The notes under the pieces were generated by a model that worked only from the letters and a program-made list of their open reading frames with translations, made no database searches and was not told where the DNA came from. From NCBI RefSeq assembly GCF_900113125.1, contig NZ_FOOG01000028.1, forward strand, positions 1 to 53,242: a stretch of 53,242 bases of DNA, given 5' to 3'. Made by a program: the position numbers and the translations under genes. The DNA comes from Halobacillus alkaliphilus. Its GTDB lineage: Bacteria > Bacillota > Bacilli > Bacillales > Halobacillaceae. Below, in pieces: positions 32,943 through 41,598 of this stretch (within the stretch, counting starts at the first letter, position 1; every line of letters begins with the position of its first letter).

Positions 32943-33903
32943 TGTTGATTGATTTTCCATATAAGACTTATTGAAATATAGGGCGTATAGTTGAATACTC
33001 AGTTTCGAGATATCTTGGGTCCGTTACTAAAATAGAGAGGGGCTGGCTACGGAAACAACTCGCTTTCCTACGGGGGAACTGGCAAGCCTCCTCGGTCGCT
33101 TCTCCCTGTGGGGTCTCGCCTAGCTCCTTCTCCCGTGGGAGTCTCTTCGTTTCCTTCGCCACCCTGTGATTAAAGAGTTAACGGCCCCTTCTATAGGCGA
33201 TAGGGAGATGCTTGGTCCGCCTCAAATGCTTCTATAGCAGGATTCATCCAGATGGACAAGGTCATTATTAAAGAGGTCTCCACCATAAATCAGAGTGTTT
33301 CAAACATGATTTCGAGCTCCCTATTTTCGGCAAGGTACGGAGTGGGACGATGAAGACCCCTGTGGGATGAACATGAGGTCGCTGAAAAACTGAAAAATTT
33401 ATGAAAGGTAGACTACAAAAAAGCAGCCTGGACGGATTTATTTCATCCCTCCAAGCCGCTTTTCTTTTACTTTTATAAGTACAAGAATACCTCTCTTTTT
33501 AGATGGATTTTCGTTGATTCCACGATGAGCGTTCGGTGGTGACGCCTGCGGGAACAGCGCGAGCCGAAGATCCATTTGGTCAAGTGATCTTCTTGACCAA
33601 ATTAGCTGAGGCCGTGCCCGCGGCAAGCATCCACCGACAAGCGATTCGTGAGAAGCAACAACAAACTTCCACAACTCCCCTGGGTAGAAAGGAGTTTTTC
33701 AGCGGCCTCATGAACATGATATCGGTGAGACCCCGGAAAGCTTGAGGAGGCTCAGCACAGAAGAGGTTCGACCAAGACCGCCACATCGTGTGGCAACGTC
33801 GAACGACCCTGCATCGTGCAGGGCCGGAAAGCGAAATCTTCCCCCTCCGTACCTATTCTCACAAAAGTCTCGAATTCAAGTCTTCCTGTATCGGGAGCTT
33901 ATG
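32943..33903 (+). repeat. Composite interspersed repeat, copy 3, interrupted by a MITE
   Basis: Same order and orientation as the copy at 24065: hairpin module at 33030-33175, linker, second module from 33340. The second module is split at 33373/33711 by a 337-bp insertion. Removing the insertion and one copy of TGAACA restores GGGATGAACATGATATCGG, which aligns with GGATGAACATGATCGG at 24550-24565. The right end CTTCCTGTATCGGGAGCTT matches copy 2. Confidence 0.87.
33374..33710. mobile_element. MITE-like element nested in the composite repeat
   Basis: Terminal inverted repeats TGAGGTCGCTGAAAAACT (33374-33391) and, on the opposite strand of the right end, TGAGGCCGCTGAAAAACT: 17 of 18 identical. 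The flanks carry TGAACA on both sides (33368-33373 and 33711-33716). If the ends are drawn 3 bp inward on the left, the duplication is 9 bp, TGAACATGA. There is no transposase gene inside. The interior holds another hairpin-rich block (GACGCCTGCGGGAACAGCG with the opposing CCCGCGGCAAGCATCCACC) of a type frequent in Bacillaceae. It must be mobilised in trans by a full IS with the same ends. Confidence 0.85.
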
Positions 33904-34041
33904 TTCAAGATGGACATGGGGATTCACGGAGTCTTTTGGTTAGAATCTATTTACTATATATGTATAATCTTCTAAATGCGTTTTTTAAACTTGGTTTCTG
34001 GGTAATACATGTGAAGGAAATAGTAAACAGAGGTGATCACC

Positions 34042-35298
34042 ATGGGAGCATCAACAATGAAATTAGGTTTAATTGCACCTCCCGGATATCCTAAAGAATT
34101 AGGGGAAAGACTGGAGCAGGAATTGCCTGAATGGCTCAGTTATTACGTAGATGACGAATATAACTGGGAAGTAGAATATGTAATCAACGCTCTTACAGGA
34201 GTGACCGAAGATTCTATAGAAGTGTTAAACGCGGCTATGGATAAAAAAGAGGAAGAGAATTGGGACTTTTCCGTCTGTATCACCGATCTACCCCTATTCA
34301 ATAACAACAGACTAATCGTTGCTGAAGGTTATGAAGAAGGACATGTCGCCTTAATCAGCCTGCCCAGTCTGGGTTCGACTCCAATGGTTAAACGCGTCAG
34401 AGAATCTATTTTACAGTTAGTCAACGAAATGTATTATGGAAGCTCGGAAGAAGACAGGGAAGAGGCAGAAGAAAGAATCCAGTCCAAAGATGATGAAGAC
34501 CATCACGAGCTGCGAAATAAAAACTCTACAAGTCTCGTCGGAAAGCGTGCCTTTGAACGACTTTCTCCCATCCGACGCGAAACACCAGACGAGGAGGAAT
34601 CGAACGTTGATGTACGATTTCTGGTGAACTCCCGTGGCAGCGGAGCCTTACGTCTGATCACAGGGATGGTACGAGCTAATCGGCCCTGGGCGATGTTTCC
34701 AGCCTTTATGAAAGTCATTGTAATCGCCTTTACCACAGGAGCCTATGCCCTTGTGTTCCCTACGCTATGGCAGCTCGCCAACAATTACGATGTGTGGCGG
34801 ATGTTCATGCTTTCGATCGTGTCGATACTCGCTATGGTCGGATGGGTAGTAGTTGCGCACAATTTATGGGAAAAACCCAACAAGGAACGGGCGGATGCCT
34901 TACGTAAGTTCTACAATACAGCAACGCTTCTGACGCTTTTTATCACCGTTTGTTTGTATTACACTCTATTATTTGTCTTGTTTTCCATCGCTGTCATCAT
35001 GATTATTCCAATTGGTATGCTGGAGTCGCAATTGACCGGCTCTGTCGGTTACAGTCACTATTTTTATATAGCCTGGACGGCAACCAGCATTTCAACCATT
35101 ATTGGTGCGCTGGGATCCGTGCTTGAAAATGAAGAGGTCGTCCTCTCCTCTACTTACGGATACCGTCAGCGCCAGCGTTATAAACAGATTAAACAAGCGG
35201 GAGAAGAAAAGCAGGAAGCTGAAGAAGAGAAAAAAGAAGCCGCCGAAGAAAAGAAAGAAGCTGCTCAAGAGAAAAAGAATGCCCAACAAATCAGCTGA
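34042..35298 (+). CDS. Membrane protein of unknown function, 418 aa
   Basis: The start at 34042 is placed after AGAGGTG (7 nt); an in-frame GTG at 34033 overlaps that site. The N-terminal 200 residues are soluble, begin MGASTMKLGLIAPPGYPKEL, and include an acidic segment (about 135-165). Four hydrophobic segments follow (about 226-250, 255-280, 295-325, 340-362). The C-terminus is a charged helix rich in EEKKEAAEEKKEA (about 385-415), likely a coiled coil. It resembles a family in Bacilli that I recall being annotated by loose similarity to folate dehydrogenases, a label I do not trust. The function is unknown. It is monocistronic and starts 140 bp after the repeat. Confidence 0.75.
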   Translation: MGASTMKLGLIAPPGYPKELGERLEQELPEWLSYYVDDEYNWEVEYVINALTGVTEDSIEVLNAAMDKKEEENWDFSVCITDLPLFNNNRLIVAEGYEEGHVALISLPSLGSTPMVKRVRESILQLVNEMYYGSSEEDREEAEERIQSKDDEDHHELRNKNSTSLVGKRAFERLSPIRRETPDEEESNVDVRFLVNSRGSGALRLITGMVRANRPWAMFPAFMKVIVIAFTTGAYALVFPTLWQLANNYDVWRMFMLSIVSILAMVGWVVVAHNLWEKPNKERADALRKFYNTATLLTLFITVCLYYTLLFVLFSIAVIMIIPIGMLESQLTGSVGYSHYFYIAWTATSISTIIGALGSVLENEEVVLSSTYGYRQRQRYKQIKQAGEEKQEAEEEKKEAAEEKKEAAQEKKNAQQIS

Positions 35299-35359
35299 TC
35301 AGGTACTTGGAAGATGGTCGGTTTCTACCTATTTAATCATATAAACGCCAAAATAAGCC

Positions 35360-35399
35360 GGGACTGATTTCTTAATGGAAATCAGTCCCACAATTTTTT
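35360..35399 (+). terminator. Terminator
   Basis: GGGACTGATTT pairs with AAATCAGTCCC, followed by ACAATTTTTTG. The rest of 35299-35568 shows nothing more. Confidence 0.8.
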
Positions 35400-35568
35400 G
35401 CTCACTCTTATATGTACAAACGTATGAAGTCAATCAGCTATTTACTCCATAGTCTGCTGCACAAAAAAATGAGTTTAGCTTACTCCTTTAAAATAAACAC
35501 AACACAAAACAGACCAACTTTTTCCATTCGATCTGTTTTTTGTAAAGTCCACGCAGGAAGAGTGCTCC

Positions 35569-35700
35569 TTATGAATTCGTTTTTTTTACAAGGTCCCCCT
35601 GTGAGTCTTTGCCAAGATCGTTTTCCTTAACTTCTTTAATTTTAACCTGACAGCAGTCTTTACTATCTTTTAAACCTATCATTTTTTTCAACCATTGCAT
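35569..35700 (-). CDS. Cys-Cys mini-protein downstream of the permease, 43 aa
   Basis: Begins MQWLKKMIGLKDSKDCCQVK, rich in Lys and Asp/Glu, with an adjacent Cys pair at residues 16-17. The frame has AAAGGAGAG about 8 nt before its ATG and lies 16 bp after the permease stop, so it is the last gene of that operon. It resembles the short LDCC-motif putative metal-binding proteins found beside ArsP-type permeases in Firmicutes (from memory). It may pass metalloid or metal to the permease or buffer it. Confidence 0.7.
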   Translation of the reverse strand: MQWLKKMIGLKDSKDCCQVKIKEVKENDLGKDSQGDLVKKTNS

Positions 35701-35716
35701 GATGATTTACTCTCCT

Positions 35717-36586
35717 TTAAATAAGATAAAATAAGAACCCTGATACGGTAGACATCATTAAAACGGAGCCCACAAAAGCTGCAACTAGTTTTTTCTTAAA
35801 TATAGTATGAAGAAGCGTAACCTCCGGCAGGCTGGCACCTGCTGAAGCAATCATGAGAGCCATAACTGGCCCCAAAGCCATGCCTTTGGTTATTAAAATT
35901 TGCGAAATAGGGATCATCGTGGATAAACGAATATAGAGTGGAACTCCAATGACAGCTGCGATTGGAATGAGCCACCAATGCTCGCCTCCTAAGTGAGCTG
36001 AAATCCATTCGCTAGGAACCGCACCATGAATAACCGAACCAATTCCTGCCCCCAGGATTAAGAAAGGATAGACAGTCCTTATAAGCGTCCATGTTTCTTT
36101 AAGGGCAGCCTTGATGTTAATCTTGCGTTCAGATTGTGGATAAGAGAAATTCTCTACCATTACATTTTTTAATTGCCTTTCAAAACCAAGCGCGTGTAGA
36201 GAAAATCCGATGAATACCGAGAAAACTACGGTCACGATTGCATAAGTAAGTGTCACTTTAAAGCCTAATATGGCCATCATTAATGTAAGAATCGTGATGT
36301 CTAGTACAGGAGAGGCAAACAGGAAAATCATGACCATGGAAAATCGCACCCGGTTTCTTAATAAATTCACTACAATCGGAATCGTTGAACAAGAACAAAA
36401 GGGAGTAACAAAAGCAAACCCCACAGCGATCATGGCACTAACGAAGGGGTGGCTTTTATTCATAAATTCTTCCATCTTCTCATAAGGAATGAATCCCTGA
36501 AGGAGATGAATGAGAAAAGATACCCCGATAAATAAAATCGTTAACTCTAACGCAATACTGAAAAAACTATTGAACATATCTGCCAT
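35717..36586 (-). CDS. ArsP-like permease (DUF318 family)
   Basis: 289-aa membrane protein with about eight to nine helices. The signature FVTPFCSCSTIPIVV (about 58-72) and the repeated MALMIASAGASLPEVTLL motif belong to the ArsP/DUF318 permease family. ArsP members export trivalent methylated and aromatic arsenicals; other members are suspected Cu/Zn or unknown-metal transporters. It is the third gene of an ArsR-led module and has its own ArsR-box-like palindrome 20-37 bp upstream. The classical arsRBC set 1 kb away supports a metalloid role. The exact substrate is open. Confidence 0.82.
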   Translation of the reverse strand: MADMFNSFFSIALELTILFIGVSFLIHLLQGFIPYEKMEEFMNKSHPFVSAMIAVGFAFVTPFCSCSTIPIVVNLLRNRVRFSMVMIFLFASPVLDITILTLMMAILGFKVTLTYAIVTVVFSVFIGFSLHALGFERQLKNVMVENFSYPQSERKINIKAALKETWTLIRTVYPFLILGAGIGSVIHGAVPSEWISAHLGGEHWWLIPIAAVIGVPLYIRLSTMIPISQILITKGMALGPVMALMIASAGASLPEVTLLHTIFKKKLVAAFVGSVLMMSTVSGFLFYLI

Positions 36587-36605
36587 CTCATTTTTTCCTT
36601 TCTTA

Positions 36606-36623
36606 AATCAATTTTTTTTGATT
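36606..36623. promoter_or_regulatory. ArsR-type operator before the permease gene
   Basis: AATCAA, six T, TTGATT (6-6-6 palindrome), 20 bp before the permease start. Same geometry as the sites at 36825 and 37250. Confidence 0.7.
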
Positions 36624-36638
36624 AATTGATTAAAAAAT

Positions 36639-36806
36639 TTAACAGCAGCATACTTCCTCGCCTTTGGCTGGAGAGAACAGTTTAAGTGGATTACGTAATC
36701 CTCTCTTGATTCCTGACCTTTCCTTAAACCCTTTCAAGCTACGATAGTGACGGACGGATTGTATGATGTCCTCTCTTTTCAACTGTTGCAGTTCTTCAAA
36801 TTCCAT
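36639..36806 (-). CDS. 55-aa protein ending in Cys-Cys-Cys
   Basis: Begins MEFEELQQLKREDIIQSVRH and ends LFSPAKGEEVCCC, the three cysteines being the last three residues. The middle is basic (KGFKERSGIKRGLRNP). A GAGAGGGT site lies 6 nt before the ATG, and an ArsR-type palindrome lies just upstream (36825-36842). It sits between an ArsR gene and the permease gene, all on the minus strand. A terminal Cys triplet is well suited to bind As(III) or a soft metal. I know no named family with this layout. Confidence 0.7.
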   Translation of the reverse strand: MEFEELQQLKREDIIQSVRHYRSLKGFKERSGIKRGLRNPLKLFSPAKGEEVCCC

Positions 36807-36824
36807 AGATATACCCTCTCATTA

Positions 36825-36842
36825 AATCAATTTTTTTTGATA
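36825..36842. promoter_or_regulatory. ArsR-type operator before the Cys-Cys-Cys gene
   Basis: AATCAA, six T, TTGATA, 19 bp before the start of 36639-36806. Confidence 0.65.
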
Positions 36843-36858
36843 TATATAATAAAAAAAT

Positions 36859-37185
36859 TTATTCTTTTCTAAACAGGCAGCAAAGTTCTTGGGATAATAA
36901 ATGGTTCATTTCCTTATGGTTTAACTTATAATAACTCCAGGTTCCGCGCGTGTCTTTAGTAATCAGCTCAGCGTCCATGAGGATTTTCAAATGATACGAT
37001 AATTTAGACTGGGGTACATGCAGCTTTTCGGATAAATCACAAACACAAACCTCTCCGGCATCAGTAATTTCATTTAGAATATGGAGCCGTCTCACATCAG
37101 CCAGAGCTTTAAACTTTTTCTCATACATGCGAAATGTCTGGTCTAACGATTCATCCTTGAAAGGAATATCTTTCTTCATATTCAC
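36859..37185 (-). CDS. ArsR/SmtB-family metalloregulator (permease module)
   Basis: 108-aa winged-helix repressor. The helix-turn-helix (SEKLHVPQSKLSYHLKILMD) is preceded by the metal-binding ELCVC-like motif, here GEVCVCDLSEKL (alpha-3 CxC). A second Cys pair lies near the C-terminus (QELCCLFRK). Cysteines in both places suggest As(III)/Sb(III) or a soft-metal sensor. It heads a module of three more genes (Cys-Cys-Cys protein, permease, Cys-Cys mini-protein). A 30-bp palindrome at 37246-37275 upstream should be its own operator. Confidence 0.88.
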   Translation of the reverse strand: MNMKKDIPFKDESLDQTFRMYEKKFKALADVRRLHILNEITDAGEVCVCDLSEKLHVPQSKLSYHLKILMDAELITKDTRGTWSYYKLNHKEMNHLLSQELCCLFRKE

Positions 37186-37245
37186 CCTCCTTCGTCAAAT
37201 TATTTTGATTAATATCAGTGTATGCTACGCAAATCATAAAATCAA

Positions 37246-37275
37246 CCATTAAATCAAAAAAAGTTGATTTAATGG
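37246..37275. promoter_or_regulatory. Operator of the ArsR module
   Basis: CCATTAAATCAA (37246-37257), 6 nt, TTGATTTAATGG (37264-37275): perfect 12-bp arms. The core AATCAA-N6-TTGATT repeats at 36825 and 36606. Confidence 0.85.
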
Positions 37276-37328
37276 AATGTGAATAACAAATAAGGTCGGC
37301 AGTTCATATCGACCACCGGCCTGTCTGT

Positions 37329-37540
37329 TTACCAACAATTTGTTAACTCTAGCATTACTAGCTGTTTTCCAACTTTTTCCAGCGTTACTCCCTGGACCGT
37401 ATCTTTGATCTCTTGATCAATAACCATAGAGATACCGTTAATCTCTTAAACAGTATCGGTGATCTGCGCTTGCTTAAGGGATAATCCAATTTGTGGTCCG
37501 CAGCAGCCTCCACTCATGGCATAAATACAAATAGACTTCG
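37329..37540 (-). pseudogene. Broken HesB-like Cys-Cys (CC/Se-motif type) gene
   Basis: The minus strand reads SGGCCGPQIGLSLKQAQITD, then after an in-frame TAA (37446-37448) continues EINGISMVIDQEIKDTVQGV to a stop at 37329. The Gly-Gly-Cys-Cys-Gly-Pro motif and the size fit the HesB/IscA-related family that carries CC or Cys-Sec and often lies in arsenic or sulphur loci. No start codon and no N-terminal part remain. It lies between the two ArsR modules and shares their strand. Confidence 0.65.
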
Positions 37541-37548
37541 TTATATAG

Positions 37549-37584
37549 AAAAGTAGCCAAAACACTTACGTTTTGGCTACTTTT
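37549..37584. terminator. Terminator of arsRBC
   Basis: AAAAGTAGCCAAAAC and GTTTTGGCTACTTTT form a 15-bp stem with ACTTAC as loop, right after arsC. Confidence 0.9.
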
Positions 37585-37585
37585 A

Positions 37586-38008
37586 TTACTCTCCCGTTTC
37601 AGCAAATCGCTGAATTCGCTCACCTATTTGGTCACGTACTCTTTGGAAAACGGCCCATTTTTCTTCTTCTGTTCCTTCTGCTTTAGCTGGATCATCAAAT
37701 CCCCAGTGGTAGCGTTCAACATGCGGCGGGGTCATTGGACATTTATCATTAGCATCCCCGCACAGCGTAATTGCGTAGGCTGCGTTGTTCAGGGTATCAG
37801 GATCAATAATATCGGAAGTTTGATCAGTAATATCAATATCCACTTCGTTCATCGCTTTTACCGCGTTCGGGTTTAATCCGTGAGCCTCAATCCCGGCAGA
37901 ACGGACGTCGTACTTATCCCCTAAATATTCTTTTCCAAATCCTTCAGCCATCTGGCTGCGGCAAGAGTTTCCTGTACATAGAAAGTAAACAACTGGTTTT
38001 TCAGACAT
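37586..38008 (-). CDS. arsC: Arsenate reductase ArsC (thioredoxin-dependent)
   Basis: 140-aa low-molecular-weight phosphatase-fold enzyme that reduces arsenate to arsenite for export by ArsB. The P-loop [15 protein letters not shown] has nucleophile Cys11 and Arg17. The later pair in [12 protein letters not shown] supplies the two cysteines of the relay. All three redox cysteines of the thioredoxin-linked class are therefore present. The start at 38008 (MSEKPVVYF) has AAAGGAG 9 nt upstream; a longer frame to 38032 has none. It is the last gene of arsR-arsB-arsC and lies 30 bp after arsB. Confidence 0.95.
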   Translation of the reverse strand: MSEKPVVYFLCTGNSCRSQMAEGFGKEYLGDKYDVRSAGIEAHGLNPNAVKAMNEVDIDITDQTSDIIDPDTLNNAAYAITLCGDANDKCPMTPPHVERYHWGFDDPAKAEGTEEEKWAVFQRVRDQIGERIQRFAETGE

Positions 38009-38038
38009 CGTAAATTTCTCCTTTTTGTTCAAAAATAA

Positions 38039-39334
38039 TTAGATAATTAAAAGCCACAAATATAATCCCACTAGCGTAATAAATAAGGTAGGAACAGTCA
38101 GTATAATTCCAACTTTAAAGTAGTATCCCCATGAAATGCGGAAGCCTTTCATAGAGAGAACATGGAGCCAAAGCAGAGTGGCAAGCGATCCAATCGGTGT
38201 AATCTTCGGCCCAAGATCAGAGCCAATCACATTGGCATAGATAAGAGCTTCCCTCATGGTTCCTGTCGTGGCCGTTTCAGAAATCGCCAGGGCATCAATC
38301 ATTACGGTCGGCATATTATTCATCACCGAAGAAAGAATCGCAGCAATGAATCCCATCGATATCGTTCCTACAAATAACCCCTGGTCCGCTGCCGCTTGAA
38401 TAACACTTGCGAGCATATCGGTTAATCCTACATTTCGCAGTCCATAAACGACGACGTACATTCCTAACGAGAAGAACACAATCGCCCAGGGAGCACCTTT
38501 AACGACTTCTCCCGTTTTCACAGCTGCACTTCTTTGAGCCATGATTAGAAAGAATATAGCTACAATTCCAGCAATAATGGATACCGGAATTCCGAGCGGC
38601 TCACTTGCGAAATAACCGATTAAAAGTACGGTTAAGACCGCCCAGGACATACGAAACATTTTATGGTCCTGAATCGCTTCATTCGGTTTCTTCAGCTGGG
38701 ATAAATCATAGTGCCCAGGAATACTTTTTCTGAAGAAAACAAATAACACAAGAATACTCGCCACTAATGAAAACAGATTGGGAACGATCATTCGCGATGC
38801 GTACTCAATAAAACCAATGTCAAAGAAATCCGCAGAAACAATGTTTACCAGATTACTGACGATCAAAGGCAGTGAAGTGGTGTCTGCAATAAATCCACTC
38901 GCCATAATAAACGGCAGGATCATGGCTTCCTTGAAGTTTAAATTTCGAACCATGGCCAGCACAATAGGTGTTAAAATTAACGCTGCTCCATCGTTCGCGA
39001 ATAAAGCGGCTACCACAGCACCGAGCAGCGTGACGTAAATAAACATCCGCCTGCCATCGCCTTTAGCCACGCGCGCCATATGAAGAGCGGCCCATTCAAA
39101 GAACCCGATTTCATCAAGGATTAAGGAAATAATGATGATGGCCACAAAAGCGAGCGTCGCATTCCAGACGATATCGGTTACGGCGAGTACGTCATTAAAA
39201 TCCACAACGCCAAAAAGCAGCGCTAAGACGGCGCCGGCACAGGCTGACCACCCAATCCCCAAATTCTTCGGCTGCCAGATAACTAAAACTAACGTAAGTA
39301 AAAAAATAATGGTTGCTACAATTGCCAAATTCAA
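38039..39334 (-). CDS. arsB: Arsenite efflux pump ArsB
   Basis: 431-aa membrane carrier of the ArsB/NhaD-like ion transporter superfamily with about twelve helices. The typical blocks [20 protein letters not shown] and [13 protein letters not shown], and the [11 protein letters not shown] loop, are present. It exports arsenite, driven by the proton gradient when no ArsA is present; no arsA gene is seen. The start codon is TTG with AGGGGGA 5 nt upstream. It lies 13 bp after arsR. Confidence 0.95.
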   Translation of the reverse strand: MNLAIVATIIFLLTLVLVIWQPKNLGIGWSACAGAVLALLFGVVDFNDVLAVTDIVWNATLAFVAIIIISLILDEIGFFEWAALHMARVAKGDGRRMFIYVTLLGAVVAALFANDGAALILTPIVLAMVRNLNFKEAMILPFIMASGFIADTTSLPLIVSNLVNIVSADFFDIGFIEYASRMIVPNLFSLVASILVLFVFFRKSIPGHYDLSQLKKPNEAIQDHKMFRMSWAVLTVLLIGYFASEPLGIPVSIIAGIVAIFFLIMAQRSAAVKTGEVVKGAPWAIVFFSLGMYVVVYGLRNVGLTDMLASVIQAAADQGLFVGTISMGFIAAILSSVMNNMPTVMIDALAISETATTGTMREALIYANVIGSDLGPKITPIGSLATLLWLHVLSMKGFRISWGYYFKVGIILTVPTLFITLVGLYLWLLII

Positions 39335-39347
39335 GTGAATCCCCCTA

Positions 39348-39692
39348 CTAATCGCATTGGATACGTAAACCGGCTTCCTCCAATGCTGCTAACTTTTCTT
39401 TCTGATCCGGTATTTGTTCTAATAACTGCTGTATGATTGGATACGTTTCATGCTGGTCATTCAAGGAATAGAAAATCCATTGACCTTTCCGCTTTTCTTT
39501 CACCAGTCCAGCGTCTCTTAATTTTCTTAGATGCTGGCTGACGGAAGGCTGACTCATTTCTAACACTTCAACAAATTCACAGACACAGCACTCCCCGTCC
39601 TTCAAGAGGCCTACAATCGTTAATCGGCTTTTATCTCCTAAAAGCTTCAGTGTTTTAGCTGCATCCTCGATCTGTATGATGGTTTTTTCCAT
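39348..39692 (-). CDS. arsR: Arsenic-responsive repressor ArsR
   Basis: 114-aa winged-helix repressor. The alpha-3 metal site is [13 protein letters not shown] (three close cysteines), directly before the recognition helix [19 protein letters not shown]. Binding of arsenite releases it from DNA. It is first in arsR-arsB-arsC, and a palindrome 20-43 bp upstream should be its operator. It differs clearly from the other ArsR at 36859, so the two modules are not a recent duplication. Confidence 0.93.
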   Translation of the reverse strand: MEKTIIQIEDAAKTLKLLGDKSRLTIVGLLKDGECCVCEFVEVLEMSQPSVSQHLRKLRDAGLVKEKRKGQWIFYSLNDQHETYPIIQQLLEQIPDQKEKLAALEEAGLRIQCD

Positions 39693-39711
39693 AACCTCAC
39701 CTCACCAATGA

Positions 39712-39735
39712 TTATATAAGCATATTCTTATATAA
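39712..39735. promoter_or_regulatory. ars operator
   Basis: TTATATAAG, 6 nt, CTTATATAA: perfect 9-bp arms just upstream of arsR. The sequence differs from the AATCAA-N6-TTGATT sites of the other module. Confidence 0.75.
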
Positions 39736-39863
39736 GCAACTCGAAATATTAATTTCTGAATATAGGAAGGTGTCATCGCCCGTCTTATTCCTATTAGTCG
39801 ATTGAACATATGGACAACAAAAGCTCTCCTCCTGATCTTTATAGAGACCCGCAAGGAGAATAA

Positions 39864-39900
39864 CAAAAAAAACGCAACCCCACTCTTTAAGGGATTGCGT
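39864..39900 (-). terminator. Terminator of the tetR-MFS-ABC unit
   Basis: Minus strand ACGCAATCCC / GGGTTGCGT followed by eight T. It lies beyond the decayed ABC gene, which marks the end of the original operon. Confidence 0.8.
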
Positions 39901-39949
39901 CCTTGTCCTTCAATGCATTCGATTCAAGGCATGAACTCATGCAGGCTCC

Positions 39950-40087
39950 ATATCGAAATTAAGCTTTTCATCTAAGTAGAGCTCTGGAAAATCAAGTCAA
40001 AGCCATTGATTTCAGCCTCGCCTTCTGAAGGTTTGGTGATCGTTACTTTTTCAGTCCTTTGACCTCAATAATGGTATCTAGTGACAC
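39950..40087 (-). pseudogene. Remnant of an ABC-transporter ATPase gene
   Basis: Directly after the MFS stop and an AGGAGAG site, the minus strand reads VSLDTIIEVKGLKK and then a stop. In another frame it reads VTITKPSEGEAEINGFDLIF. These resemble the N-terminus and the post-Walker-A block (KPxxGEAxxNGFD) of DrrA-type export ATPases. The Walker A region between them is deleted, and the rest is lost before the terminator at 39864. Confidence 0.5.
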
Positions 40088-40092
40088 CTCTC

Positions 40093-41580
40093 CTAATTGG
40101 TTTGTAAGCTTGCTTCAGGATCGGTGACCGGCTGCTGATCATTCTTTTTCGGCTTACTTGGAATAAATAAGGATAGTAGAATCCCCACAATCGCGATGAT
40201 CGTAGCCACCATAAAAGCGACATTAATGCCGTGAATCATTGAATTCGACATGACTTCCTGAGGTGTAGCTCCCTCAGATGGTGCATAATCCTTTGCTGAG
40301 TTAGTCATAACCGTAACGAGCAAGGCGGTTCCAATCGATCCCGCAATGGTGCGCATCGTATTGTTCATGGCTGTCCCGTGAGGAATCCAATCGACGGATA
40401 ACTGGTTCAGACCCGCAGTCGAGACAGGCATCATGACCATAGACACGCCCATCATCCGAATAGCGTAAATAACTAAAATAAAGGTATAGCTTGTCGTAGC
40501 GGTTAAGTTTGTAAATTCAAAAGTGGTCACCGTAATAATCGTTAAGCCTGCAATAGCTAACCAACGAGCTCCTATTCTATCAAAAATTCTACCAGTAATC
40601 GGAGACATAACTCCCATAACAATGGCGCCTGGGAGCAACATCAATCCGGACTCAAAGGCCGTAAATCCGCGCATCGTCTGCATATAAATCGGCAGCAGCA
40701 ACTCTGCTCCGAGCATCGACATCATCACAATCATGCTAATGACCGCAGCCAATGCGTAAATTTTATTTCCAAACACCCGGAATTCCAGAATCGGTGTTTC
40801 CAGACGGAACTGCCTGATGATAAATGCCGTCAGTGACACGGCACCAATGATAACCGCCAAGTACACATTGGCACTATCCCATCCATCATTGCCGGCACTG
40901 CTTAAGCCATAGAGCAAACCGCCGAATCCAAAGGTTGATAGGATAATAGAAAGAGTATCGATCGTTGGGTTGGTTTGTTTCGTTACATTTTTAAGTGCGA
41001 AAGCTCCAAATGCAATCGAGGCAAGGGCAACCGGAATGATCACTATAAACGGAACGCGCCACGAGTATTCTTCAACCAGGTACCCGGACAGGGTCGGTCC
41101 AATCGCCGGTCCAAAAGCGATCACTAGTCCCGCCATTCCCATGACCGTACCGCGCTTTTCTACAGGGAAGATCATTAATAAGACCGTCTGCATGAGCGGC
41201 ATCATAATTCCGGCTCCACTTGCTTGAATTAAGCGGCCCGTCAGCAGGACCGGAAAGTTAGGAGCAACTACCGCTACCAAGGTTCCGAGCGTGAACAGGC
41301 TCATTGCTGTAAAAAATAAATTTCTGGTTGTAAATTTCCCGATTAAAAAGGCGGTGATTGGAATCATGACTCCATTAACCAGCATAAACCCTGTCATTAA
41401 CCATTGGGATGTACTGGCGGATACATTTAATGTTTCCATGATATTAGGCAATGCCGTATTCAATAATGTCTGATTTAACACGGCTACAAAAGCACTAACT
41501 AATAGTACAGCCATGATCGCTACTCGATTGATCGGCTTCCCTTCTTTACTTTGATTGATCTGTTGATTGACTTCAGCCAT
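40093..41580 (-). CDS. MFS multidrug exporter, DHA2 (EmrB/QacA) family
   Basis: 495-aa permease with 14 predicted helices. The motif-C-like GMAGLVIAFGPAIGPTLSGYL and the early LLNTALPNIMETLNVSASTS with WLMTGFMLVNGV are typical of DHA2 proton-driven drug exporters. It lies 18 bp after a TetR-family gene on the same strand, so its expression is probably under that repressor. It is close to the MdrL/YhcA/LmrB group. The drug range cannot be told from the sequence. Confidence 0.92.
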   Translation of the reverse strand: MAEVNQQINQSKEGKPINRVAIMAVLLVSAFVAVLNQTLLNTALPNIMETLNVSASTSQWLMTGFMLVNGVMIPITAFLIGKFTTRNLFFTAMSLFTLGTLVAVVAPNFPVLLTGRLIQASGAGIMMPLMQTVLLMIFPVEKRGTVMGMAGLVIAFGPAIGPTLSGYLVEEYSWRVPFIVIIPVALASIAFGAFALKNVTKQTNPTIDTLSIILSTFGFGGLLYGLSSAGNDGWDSANVYLAVIIGAVSLTAFIIRQFRLETPILEFRVFGNKIYALAAVISMIVMMSMLGAELLLPIYMQTMRGFTAFESGLMLLPGAIVMGVMSPITGRIFDRIGARWLAIAGLTIITVTTFEFTNLTATTSYTFILVIYAIRMMGVSMVMMPVSTAGLNQLSVDWIPHGTAMNNTMRTIAGSIGTALLVTVMTNSAKDYAPSEGATPQEVMSNSMIHGINVAFMVATIIAIVGILLSLFIPSKPKKNDQQPVTDPEASLQTN

Positions 41581-41598
41581 ATCTATTCCTCCCTGTGT

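Noticed and set aside
34042-35298. Folate dehydrogenase/cyclohydrolase label for this family
   Set aside because: No Rossmann or cyclohydrolase motifs; the protein is half membrane segments and a charged tail.
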